From positions 124,001 through 188,000 of the forward strand of contig NZ_JACHNU010000001.1 in NCBI RefSeq assembly GCF_014199525.1: a stretch of DNA of 64,000 nt. The letters are read 5' to 3'. The stretch is from Conexibacter arvalis (GTDB taxonomy: Bacteria > Actinomycetota > Thermoleophilia > Solirubrobacterales > Solirubrobacteraceae). This document shows, piece by piece, positions 1-7,901 of the stretch (the stretch's first letter is position 1; every line of letters starts with the position of its first letter). Both the position numbers and the translations under genes were made by a program. Below the pieces are notes generated by a model that did no database searches, had not been told where the DNA came from, and saw nothing but the letters and a program-made list of their open reading frames with translations.

Positions 1-3
1 GGC

Positions 4-1044
4 GTGACGATCTGGCGCGAGCTGTCGAGCCGTCCTCCGGGCGAGCGGCGGCTGGGAGCGCTCGAGCGCCTGCAGCCGTTCGTCGAGCGCGCCTACCTCG
101 AGGCCGTCGCACGGCCCCGGGAGCGCGACCGCCTGCTCGCCCCGTTGAGCGCGCGCGAGCGGGTCGTCGCGCGGATGCTCGCGGAGGGGGCGACGAACGC
201 CGAGATCGCCTTCGCGTTGCAGCTCGGCCTCGAGACGGTCAAGACGCACGTGCGCGCGATCCTGGCGAAGCTGCGGCTGACCTCGCGCCGCGAGCTGATC
301 GGCCGCCTCCCCGTCCCCGCGCGCGCCGGCGCCGCGGCCGCGCGCGACGCGGCGACGGCCTCCGACCTGCTGGCGGCGCTGCTGCGGTGGGCCGGTGCGC
401 GGATCGATGCGGCGGCGGGCGGCTACGCCGTCCTCTCCGGCGGCGGAGCGATCGCCGCGGAGCGGGCGGCGGCGGTGCGGCGCGACGGCGCCGTCGAGCC
501 CGACCCGGCCGCCGAGGCGATCCATGCCGAGCTCCTCGCCGACCTGCTCGCGCGCCGCGCGCCATCCGCCTCGAACGCCCGCGGCGCCGTCGGCTGGCAG
601 CTCGAGCCGCCAGCGCGACCGCCGACGGGCTGCGCGGAGCGCGCCGGCTGGGGCGCGCCGCGCGCCGTCACGCTGCGCCTGCACGGCCACGTCGCGGCGG
701 TCGCGTGGCTCGCGCCGCGGCGGCGCGGCGCCCGGCTCGACGACCCGGCCGCGGTCGAGGCGATGCGCCGCCTGCGCCCGCTCGCGGAGGCCGCCTCCGC
801 GCCGTTGGTCCAGCGGCTGCTGGCGCGGTCGCGGTCGCGGACGCCCCGACGCGATCCCGTCTCCGCGCTGTCGCCGCGCGAGCGCGCGATCGCGCGGGCG
901 GCCGCCGCCGGCGCGAGCAACCGCGAGATCGCCGCGAGGCTCGGCATCCGCGAAGCGACGGTGAAGAGCCACCTCACGCGCGTCTTCGTGAAATGCGACG
1001 TCCGCTCGCGCGCGCAGCTGGCCGCGCTCCTGCGTCGGAGATGA
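4..1044 (+). CDS. LuxR-family regulator with two HTH domains (5' end may lie outside window)
   Basis: Probable transcription regulator. Two LuxR-type helix-turn-helix domains are visible in one chain: the first at about residues 45-105 (LSARERVVARMLAEG, then TNAEIA and ETVKTHV), the second at about 285-346 (LSPRERAIARAAAAG, SNREIAARLG, ATVKSHL). The 180 residues between them are Ala/Arg-rich and match no domain I can name. The GTG at position 4 gives only about 40 residues before the first HTH, and the frame is open to the first base, so the true start may be upstream with a sensor domain missing here. The stop overlaps the next start by 4 bp (ATGA), so the two regulators are probably co-transcribed. 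DNA binding is well supported; target and signal are unknown. Confidence 0.8.
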   Translation: MTIWRELSSRPPGERRLGALERLQPFVERAYLEAVARPRERDRLLAPLSARERVVARMLAEGATNAEIAFALQLGLETVKTHVRAILAKLRLTSRRELIGRLPVPARAGAAAARDAATASDLLAALLRWAGARIDAAAGGYAVLSGGGAIAAERAAAVRRDGAVEPDPAAEAIHAELLADLLARRAPSASNARGAVGWQLEPPARPPTGCAERAGWGAPRAVTLRLHGHVAAVAWLAPRRRGARLDDPAAVEAMRRLRPLAEAASAPLVQRLLARSRSRTPRRDPVSALSPRERAIARAAAAGASNREIAARLGIREATVKSHLTRVFVKCDVRSRAQLAALLRRR

Positions 1045-2210
1045 GCGCGTCGAGAGCGCTTCGCGGCACGGGACGGGAGCGGGTCGACGCGCGCTTCGCC
1101 GCGCTGGTCGAGCGCGTCGCGGCCCGGGCGGCCCGCGACTGCGCCGCCGCCGGCGAGGGCGTCGTCGGCTGGGCCAAGGAGAGCGACCAGCTGGCGGAGC
1201 ACGTCACGCTCGCGGTGACCGCGGCGCTGCTGGAGCGGCGGCCGCCCGCGGATGCCGAGCGCGAGCAGATCGCGCGGCTCGGCGAGCTGCGCGCGCGTGA
1301 AGGCGTCCCGCTCGAGACGCTCGTCGCCGGCGTCCGCGCGGCGAGCCGCCACGGGATCGGCCTGATGCGGGAGCTCGCCGACGAGCTCGCGCTCGAGGTC
1401 GAGGAGGTGCTGGAGCTGACGGCGCTGCTGCTGGAGTGGGCCGACGCCGCGGAGGAGGCCCTCGGCGCCGCCTGCCGAGCCGTCGAGCGCGAGGCCGAGC
1501 GCGCCGGTCCTCGGCGCGACGGGCGCGAGCTGTCCGCGTTCGTCTTCGACCTCGTCGGCGGTCTCATCGCGCCGCGGCAGGCGCTCGAGCGGGCAGACGC
1601 GCTCGGCCTCGACGTCGACGCCGCGCACGTCGTGCTGCGCGCGCGGTCGAGCATCGCGCTGAGCGCCGAGGAGATCGCCGCGGCGATCGTGCCGTCGCGC
1701 TGGTCGCCGGGGATCGCCGCCATCCGCGGCGAGGAGGTCGTCGCGATCGTGCCGGCACCGGCGACGGTGGAGCTGCCGGTCCCCGCGGGGGTCGGCCCGT
1801 CGGTCGCGCTGACCGCCATCCCGCGCTCCTACCGCGTCGCCGGCGTCGTGCTGAACGCGGCGTCGGCGTTCGGCCAGACCGGTTGCCGGCGGCTGGAGGA
1901 TCTCGGACTGCTGACGACCATCCTCGCCGACGACGACGTCGGCGACCTGCTCGTCGCGCGCTACATGACGCCGCTGGAGGAGCTGGGCGGCTTCGGCGCC
2001 GAGGTGCTGCGCTCCCTGCGGGTCTACCTCGCATGCGGCCTGAGCGTCGAGAAGGCCGCGCGGGCGCTGTTCGTGCACCAGAACACGCTCCGCCATCGTC
2101 TCGGCCGCTTCGAGCAGGCGACCGGCGCCGACCTGCGCGACGTCCGCCAGCTCGCCGAGGTCTGGTGGGCGCTGGCCCGCGTCGACGCGCTCGGGCCCGA
2201 CGGGCGCTGA
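1041..2210 (+). CDS. PucR/CdaR-type transcriptional regulator
   Basis: 389-residue regulator of the PucR/CdaR type. The C-terminal PucR-type HTH is clear at about residues 335-385 (GLSVEKAARALFVHQNTLRHRL), the usual form in this family, preceded by a region like the CdaR GGDEF-like middle domain. The N-terminal 150 residues are helical and resemble the N-terminal domain often found in actinobacterial members; no catalytic motif is seen. I chose the ATG at 1041 because it overlaps the upstream LuxR stop as ATGA; the frame is open far upstream but that part is the antisense-like shadow of the LuxR gene. No target is evident, since the next gene encodes a secreted protein with its own leader. 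Confidence 0.8.
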   Translation: MSASRALRGTGRERVDARFAALVERVAARAARDCAAAGEGVVGWAKESDQLAEHVTLAVTAALLERRPPADAEREQIARLGELRAREGVPLETLVAGVRAASRHGIGLMRELADELALEVEEVLELTALLLEWADAAEEALGAACRAVEREAERAGPRRDGRELSAFVFDLVGGLIAPRQALERADALGLDVDAAHVVLRARSSIALSAEEIAAAIVPSRWSPGIAAIRGEEVVAIVPAPATVELPVPAGVGPSVALTAIPRSYRVAGVVLNAASAFGQTGCRRLEDLGLLTTILADDDVGDLLVARYMTPLEELGGFGAEVLRSLRVYLACGLSVEKAARALFVHQNTLRHRLGRFEQATGADLRDVRQLAEVWWALARVDALGPDGR

Positions 2211-2233
2211 CCGCCGGGCGCGCCGACCGGCGG
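2211..2233 (+). terminator. possible terminator hairpin after the PucR gene
   Basis: CCGCCGG and CCGGCGG form a perfect 7-bp stem around a 9-base loop immediately after the stop codon. No T-run follows, so this is only a weak terminator call. Confidence 0.35.
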
Positions 2234-2432
2234 CGACCGCGTCCGACGCGCGGCGGAATCGCCGGTCCCCTTCCTCACCGAAGCTGCACGGAGCGGCACG
2301 CCGTTGGTCGTTCGACGACGGGAGGGCCGCCAGCGTTGGCGCTTTCCACGTTGGCGCGGGCGCGTCGCCGCTGAAGAATCGTCACGTCCACTGCGTGCGC
2401 TGCGGGAGGCGCCGAGAAGCAGGGCTCGGCGA

Positions 2433-2449
2433 CCGGCTCTCTGAGCCGG
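2433..2449 (+). promoter_or_regulatory. leader hairpin upstream of secreted protein gene
   Basis: CCGGCTC-TCT-GAGCCGG is a perfect 7-bp dyad with a 3-base loop about 47 bp before the ATG at 2496. It could be an operator or an mRNA leader stem. I do not recognise a known riboswitch in the 285-bp gap around it. Confidence 0.4.
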
Positions 2450-2495
2450 ACGGTCTTCCGCGTTCCCGCGGCGCGGTCATCAGAAGGAAGGACGT

Positions 2496-3821
2496 ATGAG
2501 ACAAGCAACTCGCCGCCGCTCGCTCGCGGTCGGGACGGTCTTGGCGCTGGCCGCGGGCGGGGCCGCCGCCGCGCCCGGGGTGGCAAGCGCCGCGCCGTCG
2601 TGGGGCTGCACGTCGACCGCCTTGGAGGGCAGCCTGCTCGGCGTCGACGCACCGCTCGGGTTCCTCCGCGCCAATCCGCCGGCGACGCCGTGCGCGCCCG
2701 ACTCCGCCGGCTTGAGCGGCAGCCTGCCGCTCGGCGTGACGGTGGGCGCGGTCGAATCGGACACCGACCTCGCGAACGCCACCGGCACGGTCGCCGAGCA
2801 GGTCGCGACCGCGAGATCGCAGATCGCCAACCTCGGCCTGGCGCCGGCCGGCTTCGCGAACCTCCTCCAGCTCGAGGGCGCCGAGTCGGAGGCCACGGCG
2901 CGCTGCTCCGTCGACGGGACGACGGCGCAGTTCGAGGGCAGCTCGCAGCTCACCGGCCTGAGATTCCTCGGACAGACGGTCGACGTCAGCTTGCCGAGAG
3001 TCCGCATCGACGCGGGCCTCGCGGTCGGCGAGTTCTACCCCAACGAGCAGGTCCTCTCCGCCGACGGCAGAACGCTGACGCAACGCGCACTGCGCGTCTC
3101 GATCAGCGCGGCGCTCGTCGGGAGCGTCGCCGAGTTCGTGATCGCCGAGTCGAGCGTCTCGGCCGTCGACGCCCCGTGCGCCACCAGCGGCGGCGGCGGC
3201 GACGGCGGCGGTGGCGACGGCGGCGGCGGCAATGGCGGCGACGGTGGCGGCACCGGCGGCGGCGACGGCGGCGGCACCGGCGGCGGCACCGGCGGCGGCG
3301 GCAATGGCGGCGGCGGCACCGGCGGCGGGGGCAACGGCGGCGGCACCGGCGGCGGCGGCACCGGCGGCGGCGGCACCGGCGGCGGCGGCACCGATGGCGG
3401 CACCGGCGGCGGCGGTCGCGGCGACTCGGGCGGCAGAGCCGTGACGCCGACGATCGACGTCTCCGGCAACGCGCGCCGCGTGCGCGCCGGCGGCACGATC
3501 ACGTACGTGCTGCGCGTCAGAAACCCGTCGCGCAGAGCGCTCCGCAACGTGCGCGTCTGCCACCGCCTGGCGCCCGGCATCGTCTTCGTCGGCTCCAAGC
3601 CGAAGGCGACGGTCCGCCGCGGCCGGCACTGCATGACGATCAAGCGCCTCGGCGCTCGCAAGGCGAAGACCTTCCGGCTGACCGCGCGCGCACTGCGCGG
3701 AGCGGCCGGCAAGAAGGTCAACGTCGTCACCGTGACCGCCAACGGCGCGAGAACCCGCCGTGCGCGGACGACCGTCACCGTGTTCGGCGCCCGCAGCGTG
3801 GGCGGCGGCGTCACCGGCTAG
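2496..3821 (+). CDS. secreted protein with Gly-rich linker and GGVTG C-terminal cassette
   Basis: Exported protein of 441 residues. The ATG at 2496 has a strong ribosome site (AGAAGGAAGG, 2482-2491). Residues 1-33 are a signal peptide: RRR, a hydrophobic Ala/Leu stretch, then a cleavable ASA. Residues 35-225 form a globular domain with four Cys; it recalls choice-of-anchor-P surface proteins, but this is tentative. Residues 230-310 are almost pure Gly with Thr, Asn and Asp, a flexible linker. Residues 318-441 are one DUF11-like module with Cys in VCHRL and HCMTI, ending GGGVTG-stop. The same end occurs on two other secreted proteins of this window, at 13327 and 61578. There is no LPxTG or C-terminal membrane helix. 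Arg is often AGA. Role: probably cell-surface or extracellular; ligand unknown. Confidence 0.75.
   Translation: MRQATRRRSLAVGTVLALAAGGAAAAPGVASAAPSWGCTSTALEGSLLGVDAPLGFLRANPPATPCAPDSAGLSGSLPLGVTVGAVESDTDLANATGTVAEQVATARSQIANLGLAPAGFANLLQLEGAESEATARCSVDGTTAQFEGSSQLTGLRFLGQTVDVSLPRVRIDAGLAVGEFYPNEQVLSADGRTLTQRALRVSISAALVGSVAEFVIAESSVSAVDAPCATSGGGGDGGGGDGGGGNGGDGGGTGGGDGGGTGGGTGGGGNGGGGTGGGGNGGGTGGGGTGGGGTGGGGTDGGTGGGGRGDSGGRAVTPTIDVSGNARRVRAGGTITYVLRVRNPSRRALRNVRVCHRLAPGIVFVGSKPKATVRRGRHCMTIKRLGARKAKTFRLTARALRGAAGKKVNVVTVTANGARTRRARTTVTVFGARSVGGGVTG
3188..3432 (+). repeat. Gly-rich low-complexity coding repeat
   Basis: Tandem GGC-GGC-GGC-ACC-like units coding for Gly4-Thr/Asn/Asp blocks. The repeat is in frame and lies inside the secreted protein gene. 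It may vary in length between strains by slippage. Confidence 0.85.
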
Positions 3822-3837
3822 CGACGGCCAGCGGGGC

Positions 3838-3869
3838 GTGCCGGGCGCGGCGCAGGCCGCGCCCGGCAC
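3838..3869 (+). terminator. strong hairpin terminator after secreted protein gene
   Basis: GTGCCGGGCGCGGC and its exact complement form a 14-bp stem with the loop GCAG, starting 17 bp after the stop codon at 3821. There is no T-run, as is usual in very GC-rich genomes. Confidence 0.7.
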
Positions 3870-3989
3870 ACGCCAGGGCGGGTGCGGCCGCCTCCTCGCG
3901 CGGGGCGCTGGCCCCCTTTCCGGACCGTGTGCGGAACGTCATCGTGGCGAGACGGCAAGAGGTCACGACCGGAAGGTGGCGGGGCGGCG

Positions 3990-5705
3990 ATGGATCCGCG
4001 AGTGGGAATGAGGCTCCTGATGGCCGGATGCGCGGCCGTGGCGGCGATCGGGACGGGGAGCGCGGCCGCGTCGGCCGACGTGGTGACCGTCGGCAAGGTC
4101 GACGGCAGGCTGTTCGACGTGCTGCGCAGGGAGCTGCGCCCCGGCCCGGCGAGAGCGGCGGCGCGCGCCGCCGCCCGACCGCCGCGCCTGGTCGTCGTCG
4201 ACGGCGAGCACACGTCGCCGAGCAGATTGCGCCGCAACCGCGTGATCCGCGCGACCGCCGACGGCGAGCGCTGGGTGCTGGTCGTCGACCCGACCGCGCG
4301 GACCCTGTCGCGCGGGGTGAGACCGCTCACGGGGATCGGCTCCTCGCAGAAGCGCCTCGCGGCGGCGATGTTCCGGCGCACGCTCGACCGCAGCGGCGAT
4401 CCGGTCGTGGAGGTCTACCGCTGGCAGCTCAAGCCGCGCGGGAGAATCGGCAGAGCCGCGCTGCACCGCTACCACCGGCGGATCGTGCGGACGGTCGTGC
4501 GCGCGCTGCGAACGGGCCGGCCGGCCGCCGACCCGCGCAGCGCGCGGACCGCGGCCGACGCGCAGTTGCCGCCGGGAGTCCAGCATGCGCGTTGGATCGA
4601 GCACTGGGCCGCCTCCGAGTGGCTCAAATGCCAGACGGCCGGCTTCGCGGAGGACATCACGATCGATCTGTTCCTCGAGAACAGCGTCGCCCAGCCGCAG
4701 GGGACGCGGCAGTGGATCGCCGTCTACGTCGACGGGAACGCGGCGCCGAAGGAGCCGAGCCAGCAGTTCTGCGCCTGGAACGACCAGGAGTACCGCTGGT
4801 GGACGGCCGCCGTGCAAACCGGCCTCGAGCCGAGAAACGATCAGCTCGCGCTGAGATCGTCGAGCCCCTCGACGCCCAACGACGTCACGACCTACACGAG
4901 CGGCAACACCTTCTCGTTCGGGGTCGCGATCTCGGGCAGAGTCGGCAGAAACGAGGAAGGCGTCGGCGGCGGGATCGAAGGCGGCGTCGACTTCAACTGG
5001 ACCGAGAGCAGAAGCAAGAGCTACAGCCTCCCGAACTGGGCGGTGCGGGCGGTCGGGATCCACAACGCGCCGGCCTGGCGCTTCCACGCCAAGGACCCGT
5101 GCGACGTCGACGAGCGGTCGATATCCAACGACCCGGGCTGCTTCAAGACCCAGGGGGAGGCGATCAACTCCGGCAAGCCGCAGCCGCCCAACGCGGCGTC
5201 GCGGGGCAACTTCGACTACCACGCCGCGGCGCTGTGGCACACGAAGTCGCGCGTGACCAAGCCGGTGACGATCGAGGCGTCGGCGCGGATCGAGCTGATG
5301 GGCTTCCGCTGCCCGGACATCGTCTTCGTCTGCGTCAGACGCGACATCCACAACCACTGGATCAGAGGCAAGCAGAGACTCACGATCGACCTCCCGGCGG
5401 TGCTGCCGGTCCCGATCAGCGAGATCGCGTTCGACAGAGGCGACACCGTCAGAGCGGGCACGCGCGTCACCGCGACGGTGAGACTCGCGTCGCCGGCGCC
5501 GACCGACCTCGCGCTGCCGGTCTCCTCCGACTCGCCGGTCGTCGTCCCCGACGACCACGTCGAGTTCGACAAGGGCAAGAGCACGGCGACCTTCCAGGCG
5601 ATCACGCGCGGCGGCAGCTCGCTGCTCGACGCCAGCGCGATCACCGCGGTCGTGAGCGTCTTCTACGCCAGACCGTACAACGTGGCGCTCACGGTCGAGA
5701 GATAG
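3990..5705 (+). CDS. secreted protein of unknown function
   Basis: About 571 residues, family not recognised. The start is uncertain: ATG at 3990 (MDPRVG) or ATG at 4008 (MRLLMAG); both precede one signal peptide ending near SAAASA, and GGAAGG lies at 3971. The mature part has a basic 160-residue N-terminal region, then a central region (about residues 190-470) rich in Trp, Asn and Ser with a pore-protein-like Gly/Ser/Thr stretch (GGGIEGGVDFNWTESRSKSYS), and a C-terminal Ig-like beta module (about residues 475-571: DRGDTVRAGTRVTATVRLA). The central stretch with alternating polar residues recalls a beta-hairpin of pore-forming or carbohydrate-binding proteins, but this is only a resemblance. 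Its codons favour AGA for Arg. It stands alone between two terminator hairpins. Confidence 0.7.
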   Translation: MDPRVGMRLLMAGCAAVAAIGTGSAAASADVVTVGKVDGRLFDVLRRELRPGPARAAARAAARPPRLVVVDGEHTSPSRLRRNRVIRATADGERWVLVVDPTARTLSRGVRPLTGIGSSQKRLAAAMFRRTLDRSGDPVVEVYRWQLKPRGRIGRAALHRYHRRIVRTVVRALRTGRPAADPRSARTAADAQLPPGVQHARWIEHWAASEWLKCQTAGFAEDITIDLFLENSVAQPQGTRQWIAVYVDGNAAPKEPSQQFCAWNDQEYRWWTAAVQTGLEPRNDQLALRSSSPSTPNDVTTYTSGNTFSFGVAISGRVGRNEEGVGGGIEGGVDFNWTESRSKSYSLPNWAVRAVGIHNAPAWRFHAKDPCDVDERSISNDPGCFKTQGEAINSGKPQPPNAASRGNFDYHAAALWHTKSRVTKPVTIEASARIELMGFRCPDIVFVCVRRDIHNHWIRGKQRLTIDLPAVLPVPISEIAFDRGDTVRAGTRVTATVRLASPAPTDLALPVSSDSPVVVPDDHVEFDKGKSTATFQAITRGGSSLLDASAITAVVSVFYARPYNVALTVER

Positions 5706-5726
5706 GCCGACCCGGCGACGAGCCCG

Positions 5727-5757
5727 CGGCGTCGGCGGCGCTCAGCCGCCGACGCCG
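5727..5757. terminator. bidirectional terminator between convergent genes
   Basis: CGGCGTCGGCGGC and its exact complement form a 13-bp stem around GCTCA. The hairpin covers the stop codon of the minus-strand PLC-like gene and follows the plus-strand stop at 5705, so it can serve both. Confidence 0.65.
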
Positions 5758-6596
5758 TTGAGCTCGTCGACGACGTCGAGCAGGTCGCCGGTCGCGTAGA
5801 AGTCGACCGCGACGACGTTGGGCAGGCGGCCGCGCTCACGCTCGCAGCGGCGGGCCCGCGCGAGCAGGACCTCGCGCGCGTTGACGATCGCGGCGTTGCT
5901 CGGCCGGGGCGCGGGGCTGGTGTCGATCCAGTGGTTGAGCAGGAACAGCGACGCGTCGCCGGGGCCGCGGTTGGGCCGGCAGGAGAACTGCGACCGATCG
6001 GTGAAGCGGTACGGCGTCTCCTGCATCAGCGCATAGGCGTCGTGGTACCACGGCACGGCCGGATCGCCGGGCCCGTGCTCGTACATCACGATCGCCCGCT
6101 GGCCGGCTGCGATCAGCTCGCGCAGCGTCGGCCACGGCGGCCCGGCAGTGCCGGTGTAGAGGAACGGGCGCAGGCCGCTCTCCTCGACCGCGGCCGCGAT
6201 GTCGCGCGGCCGCGGCCCCTCGTCCTGGACGACGACGATCACGACCTCCTGCGGATTGACGGCGAGGAACTCGGCCACCTCGCGCAGCCCGTCGGCGAGC
6301 GCGATCGCCCCGACCTCGCAGAAGCCGTGGCACAGCCACGTCGTGCGCGGCCCCCGCTCCGCCTCCCCGCCGAGGAGCGTGTCGCGGATGCGCAGCGCGG
6401 CGGCGACGCCCTGCTCGCCCAGTCCCTCGGCCGCCGCGGCCCTGACCCCGCCGGGCAGCTCGGTCAGCACGCGGTCGCCGACGCGGCGGCCGAAGTGCGC
6501 GTCGATCAGCAGCGCGCGCACGCCGTCGTCGAGCTGCCCGCGCAGGCCCTTCTCCTGCTGCGCGAACAGCCAGTTCGGATAGGTGAGGCCCGACAT
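5742..6596 (-). CDS. PI-PLC-like phosphodiesterase domain, separated from its upstream half by a TGA
   Basis: Catalytic domain of the phosphatidylinositol-specific phospholipase C-like (PLC X) superfamily: DAHFG with the second catalytic His near residue 35, EVVIVVVQDEG, and a C-terminal VVAVDFY. The first Met is at 6596, but the family motif THN, which carries the first catalytic His, lies just upstream in the same open frame. The frame is open back to a TGA at 6651-6653 and continues beyond it as the membrane protein gene. No ATG, GTG or TTG lies between that TGA and the ATG at 6596, so an active enzyme cannot be made by a normal restart. Likely the second half of a single 719-residue protein (membrane domain plus PLC), now split by a nonsense codon, or read through. 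Confidence 0.75.
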   Translation of the reverse strand: MSGLTYPNWLFAQQEKGLRGQLDDGVRALLIDAHFGRRVGDRVLTELPGGVRAAAAEGLGEQGVAAALRIRDTLLGGEAERGPRTTWLCHGFCEVGAIALADGLREVAEFLAVNPQEVVIVVVQDEGPRPRDIAAAVEESGLRPFLYTGTAGPPWPTLRELIAAGQRAIVMYEHGPGDPAVPWYHDAYALMQETPYRFTDRSQFSCRPNRGPGDASLFLLNHWIDTSPAPRPSNAAIVNAREVLLARARRCERERGRLPNVVAVDFYATGDLLDVVDELNGVGG

Positions 6597-6650
6597 CGCG
6601 TTGTGCGTCGCGGCGAACGCGACCTCGTCGACGCGACGGTCGCACAGCTG

Positions 6651-6653
6651 TCA
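6651..6653 (-). other. in-frame TGA splitting a membrane-PLC fusion gene
   Basis: Reading the minus strand, the frame gives ...VVGCNGH, TGA, QLCDRRVDEVAFAATHN..., with no frame change. CNGH followed by LCDRR and THN is the continuous order expected for one polypeptide. The TGA is followed by C, a context known to favour stop-codon readthrough in some bacteria. Confidence 0.75.
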
Positions 6654-7901
6654 ATGGCCGTTGCAGCCGACGACCGCGTGCGCGGGCTGCGCCGGCTGCG
6701 TGGCGCCGCCGACGACCAGGCCGCCGGCCAGCAGCGCCACGGCGACCGCAGCCGCGCCGCCGGCCAGCCACGGGGCGATCGGCCGCGCCGGGCCGGCCGG
6801 CGGGGCGGCGCCCGCGCTTGCCGCCTCCCTCCTCTCCGCGCGCGTAAGCGTCACCATCCGCAGCAGCTCGGCGACGCCGTGGTAGAGCACGACCAGCCCA
6901 GCCAGCACGAGCGCGGCGTCGAGCACCCGCTGTCGCTCGGCGACGATCAGCGCGCCGGCCGCGACCAGCGCGAGCGCTCGCGCCGCCCGCCACGGCGCCG
7001 CCGCGGGCGTCGTCGTCGCGACCGTCCACGCGCGCCGCAGCGGCCCCGCCAACTCGACCGGCCGCAGCAGCGACGCCGCGGCCGCCGCGACGATCGTCCC
7101 GGCGGCCAGCGCGACGAGCGCCCAGGTGGCGAGGTCGCCGAGGAAGGCGTCCCAGACGGCGCCGGCCGCTGCCTCATCTGCCGGCAGGGAGATCCCGGCG
7201 AGCAGCTCGCCGCGCGCGATCCACAGCGCCAGCGCGACGACGCCGCCGGCGACGGCGACGCCGATCCCGACATGGGCGAACGCCCGCCGCCGCCGCGGCG
7301 CGATCGCGACGGCGGCCACGAGCGCGACGAGCGCCGCGCCGGCGGCGGCGAGCGCGAGCCAGCCGACGTCGTCGACCGTCTGCGCGGCGTCGAGCGCCTC
7401 GGCCGCGCGGCGGCCCGCGTCGATGCTCGCCGACAGGTCGCGTGGCAGCTGCTCCGCCGCGCTCGGGTCGAGCTGCTCCAGCGCGCCTGCGAGCAGCACT
7501 CCGACGTCGGCGATCGTCGCCGTCGCGGTCGCCGTCGAGCGCGTGAAGACGGTGCGATGGAGGTCGCGCGCCGCCGCGTGGAAGAGGGCGCGGAACGGCG
7601 GCGAGCCGACGACGGCGCCGGCGGCGGCGTCGACGAGCGGGCGCACGGCGACGAGGTCGCGGTCGGCGCGCAGCACGACCTGGTCGGTCAGCTGGTCGGC
7701 GACGACCTCGCGCACCGCCGGGTCGTCGAGCGCGGCGGCCGCGCGGTCGGCGAACTGGTCGGAGTCGAGCACCGCGACGCGCGCGTAGCCGGCGACGAGC
7801 GCCACGACGATGCAGAGGCAGCCGAGCGCGCCGAGCACGGCGGAGGCGATCGCGCGCGAGCGTGCTCCCGGGCTGGCGCGACGGGCCACGTCAGCGCCCA
7901 A
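6651..7901 (-). CDS. multi-pass membrane protein, N-terminal half of a PLC-type fusion
   Basis: 416 residues with one membrane helix near residues 18-40, an extracytoplasmic helical region of about 150 residues, then a cluster of about six hydrophobic segments (from residue 190 on) and a last one near 390-410 just before CNGH-stop. The N-terminal part is Ala/Asp-rich with no catalytic motif. Starts with TTG at 7901 overlapping the response regulator end by 11 bp; a GTG at 7889, one base after that stop, is an alternative. It is the third gene of an operon with a histidine kinase and response regulator, so the kinase pair may control it. The frame would continue into the PLC domain if the TGA at 6651 were sense. 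Confidence 0.7.
   Translation of the reverse strand: MGADVARRASPGARSRAIASAVLGALGCLCIVVALVAGYARVAVLDSDQFADRAAAALDDPAVREVVADQLTDQVVLRADRDLVAVRPLVDAAAGAVVGSPPFRALFHAAARDLHRTVFTRSTATATATIADVGVLLAGALEQLDPSAAEQLPRDLSASIDAGRRAAEALDAAQTVDDVGWLALAAAGAALVALVAAVAIAPRRRRAFAHVGIGVAVAGGVVALALWIARGELLAGISLPADEAAAGAVWDAFLGDLATWALVALAAGTIVAAAAASLLRPVELAGPLRRAWTVATTTPAAAPWRAARALALVAAGALIVAERQRVLDAALVLAGLVVLYHGVAELLRMVTLTRAERREAASAGAAPPAGPARPIAPWLAGGAAAVAVALLAGGLVVGGATQPAQPAHAVVGCNGH

Noticed and set aside
3188-3432. CRISPR-like or collagen-like repeat
   Set aside because: The repeat is in-frame coding for Gly linkers with no spacers, and lacks the strict Gly-X-Pro pattern of collagen.
2600-5761. Long plus-strand frame across both secreted protein genes
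   Set aside because: Out of frame with both signal peptides; Arg-rich nonsense sequence.
6651-6653. Selenocysteine codon
   Set aside because: No catalytic Cys/Sec is expected at this place, and no obvious insertion element follows.
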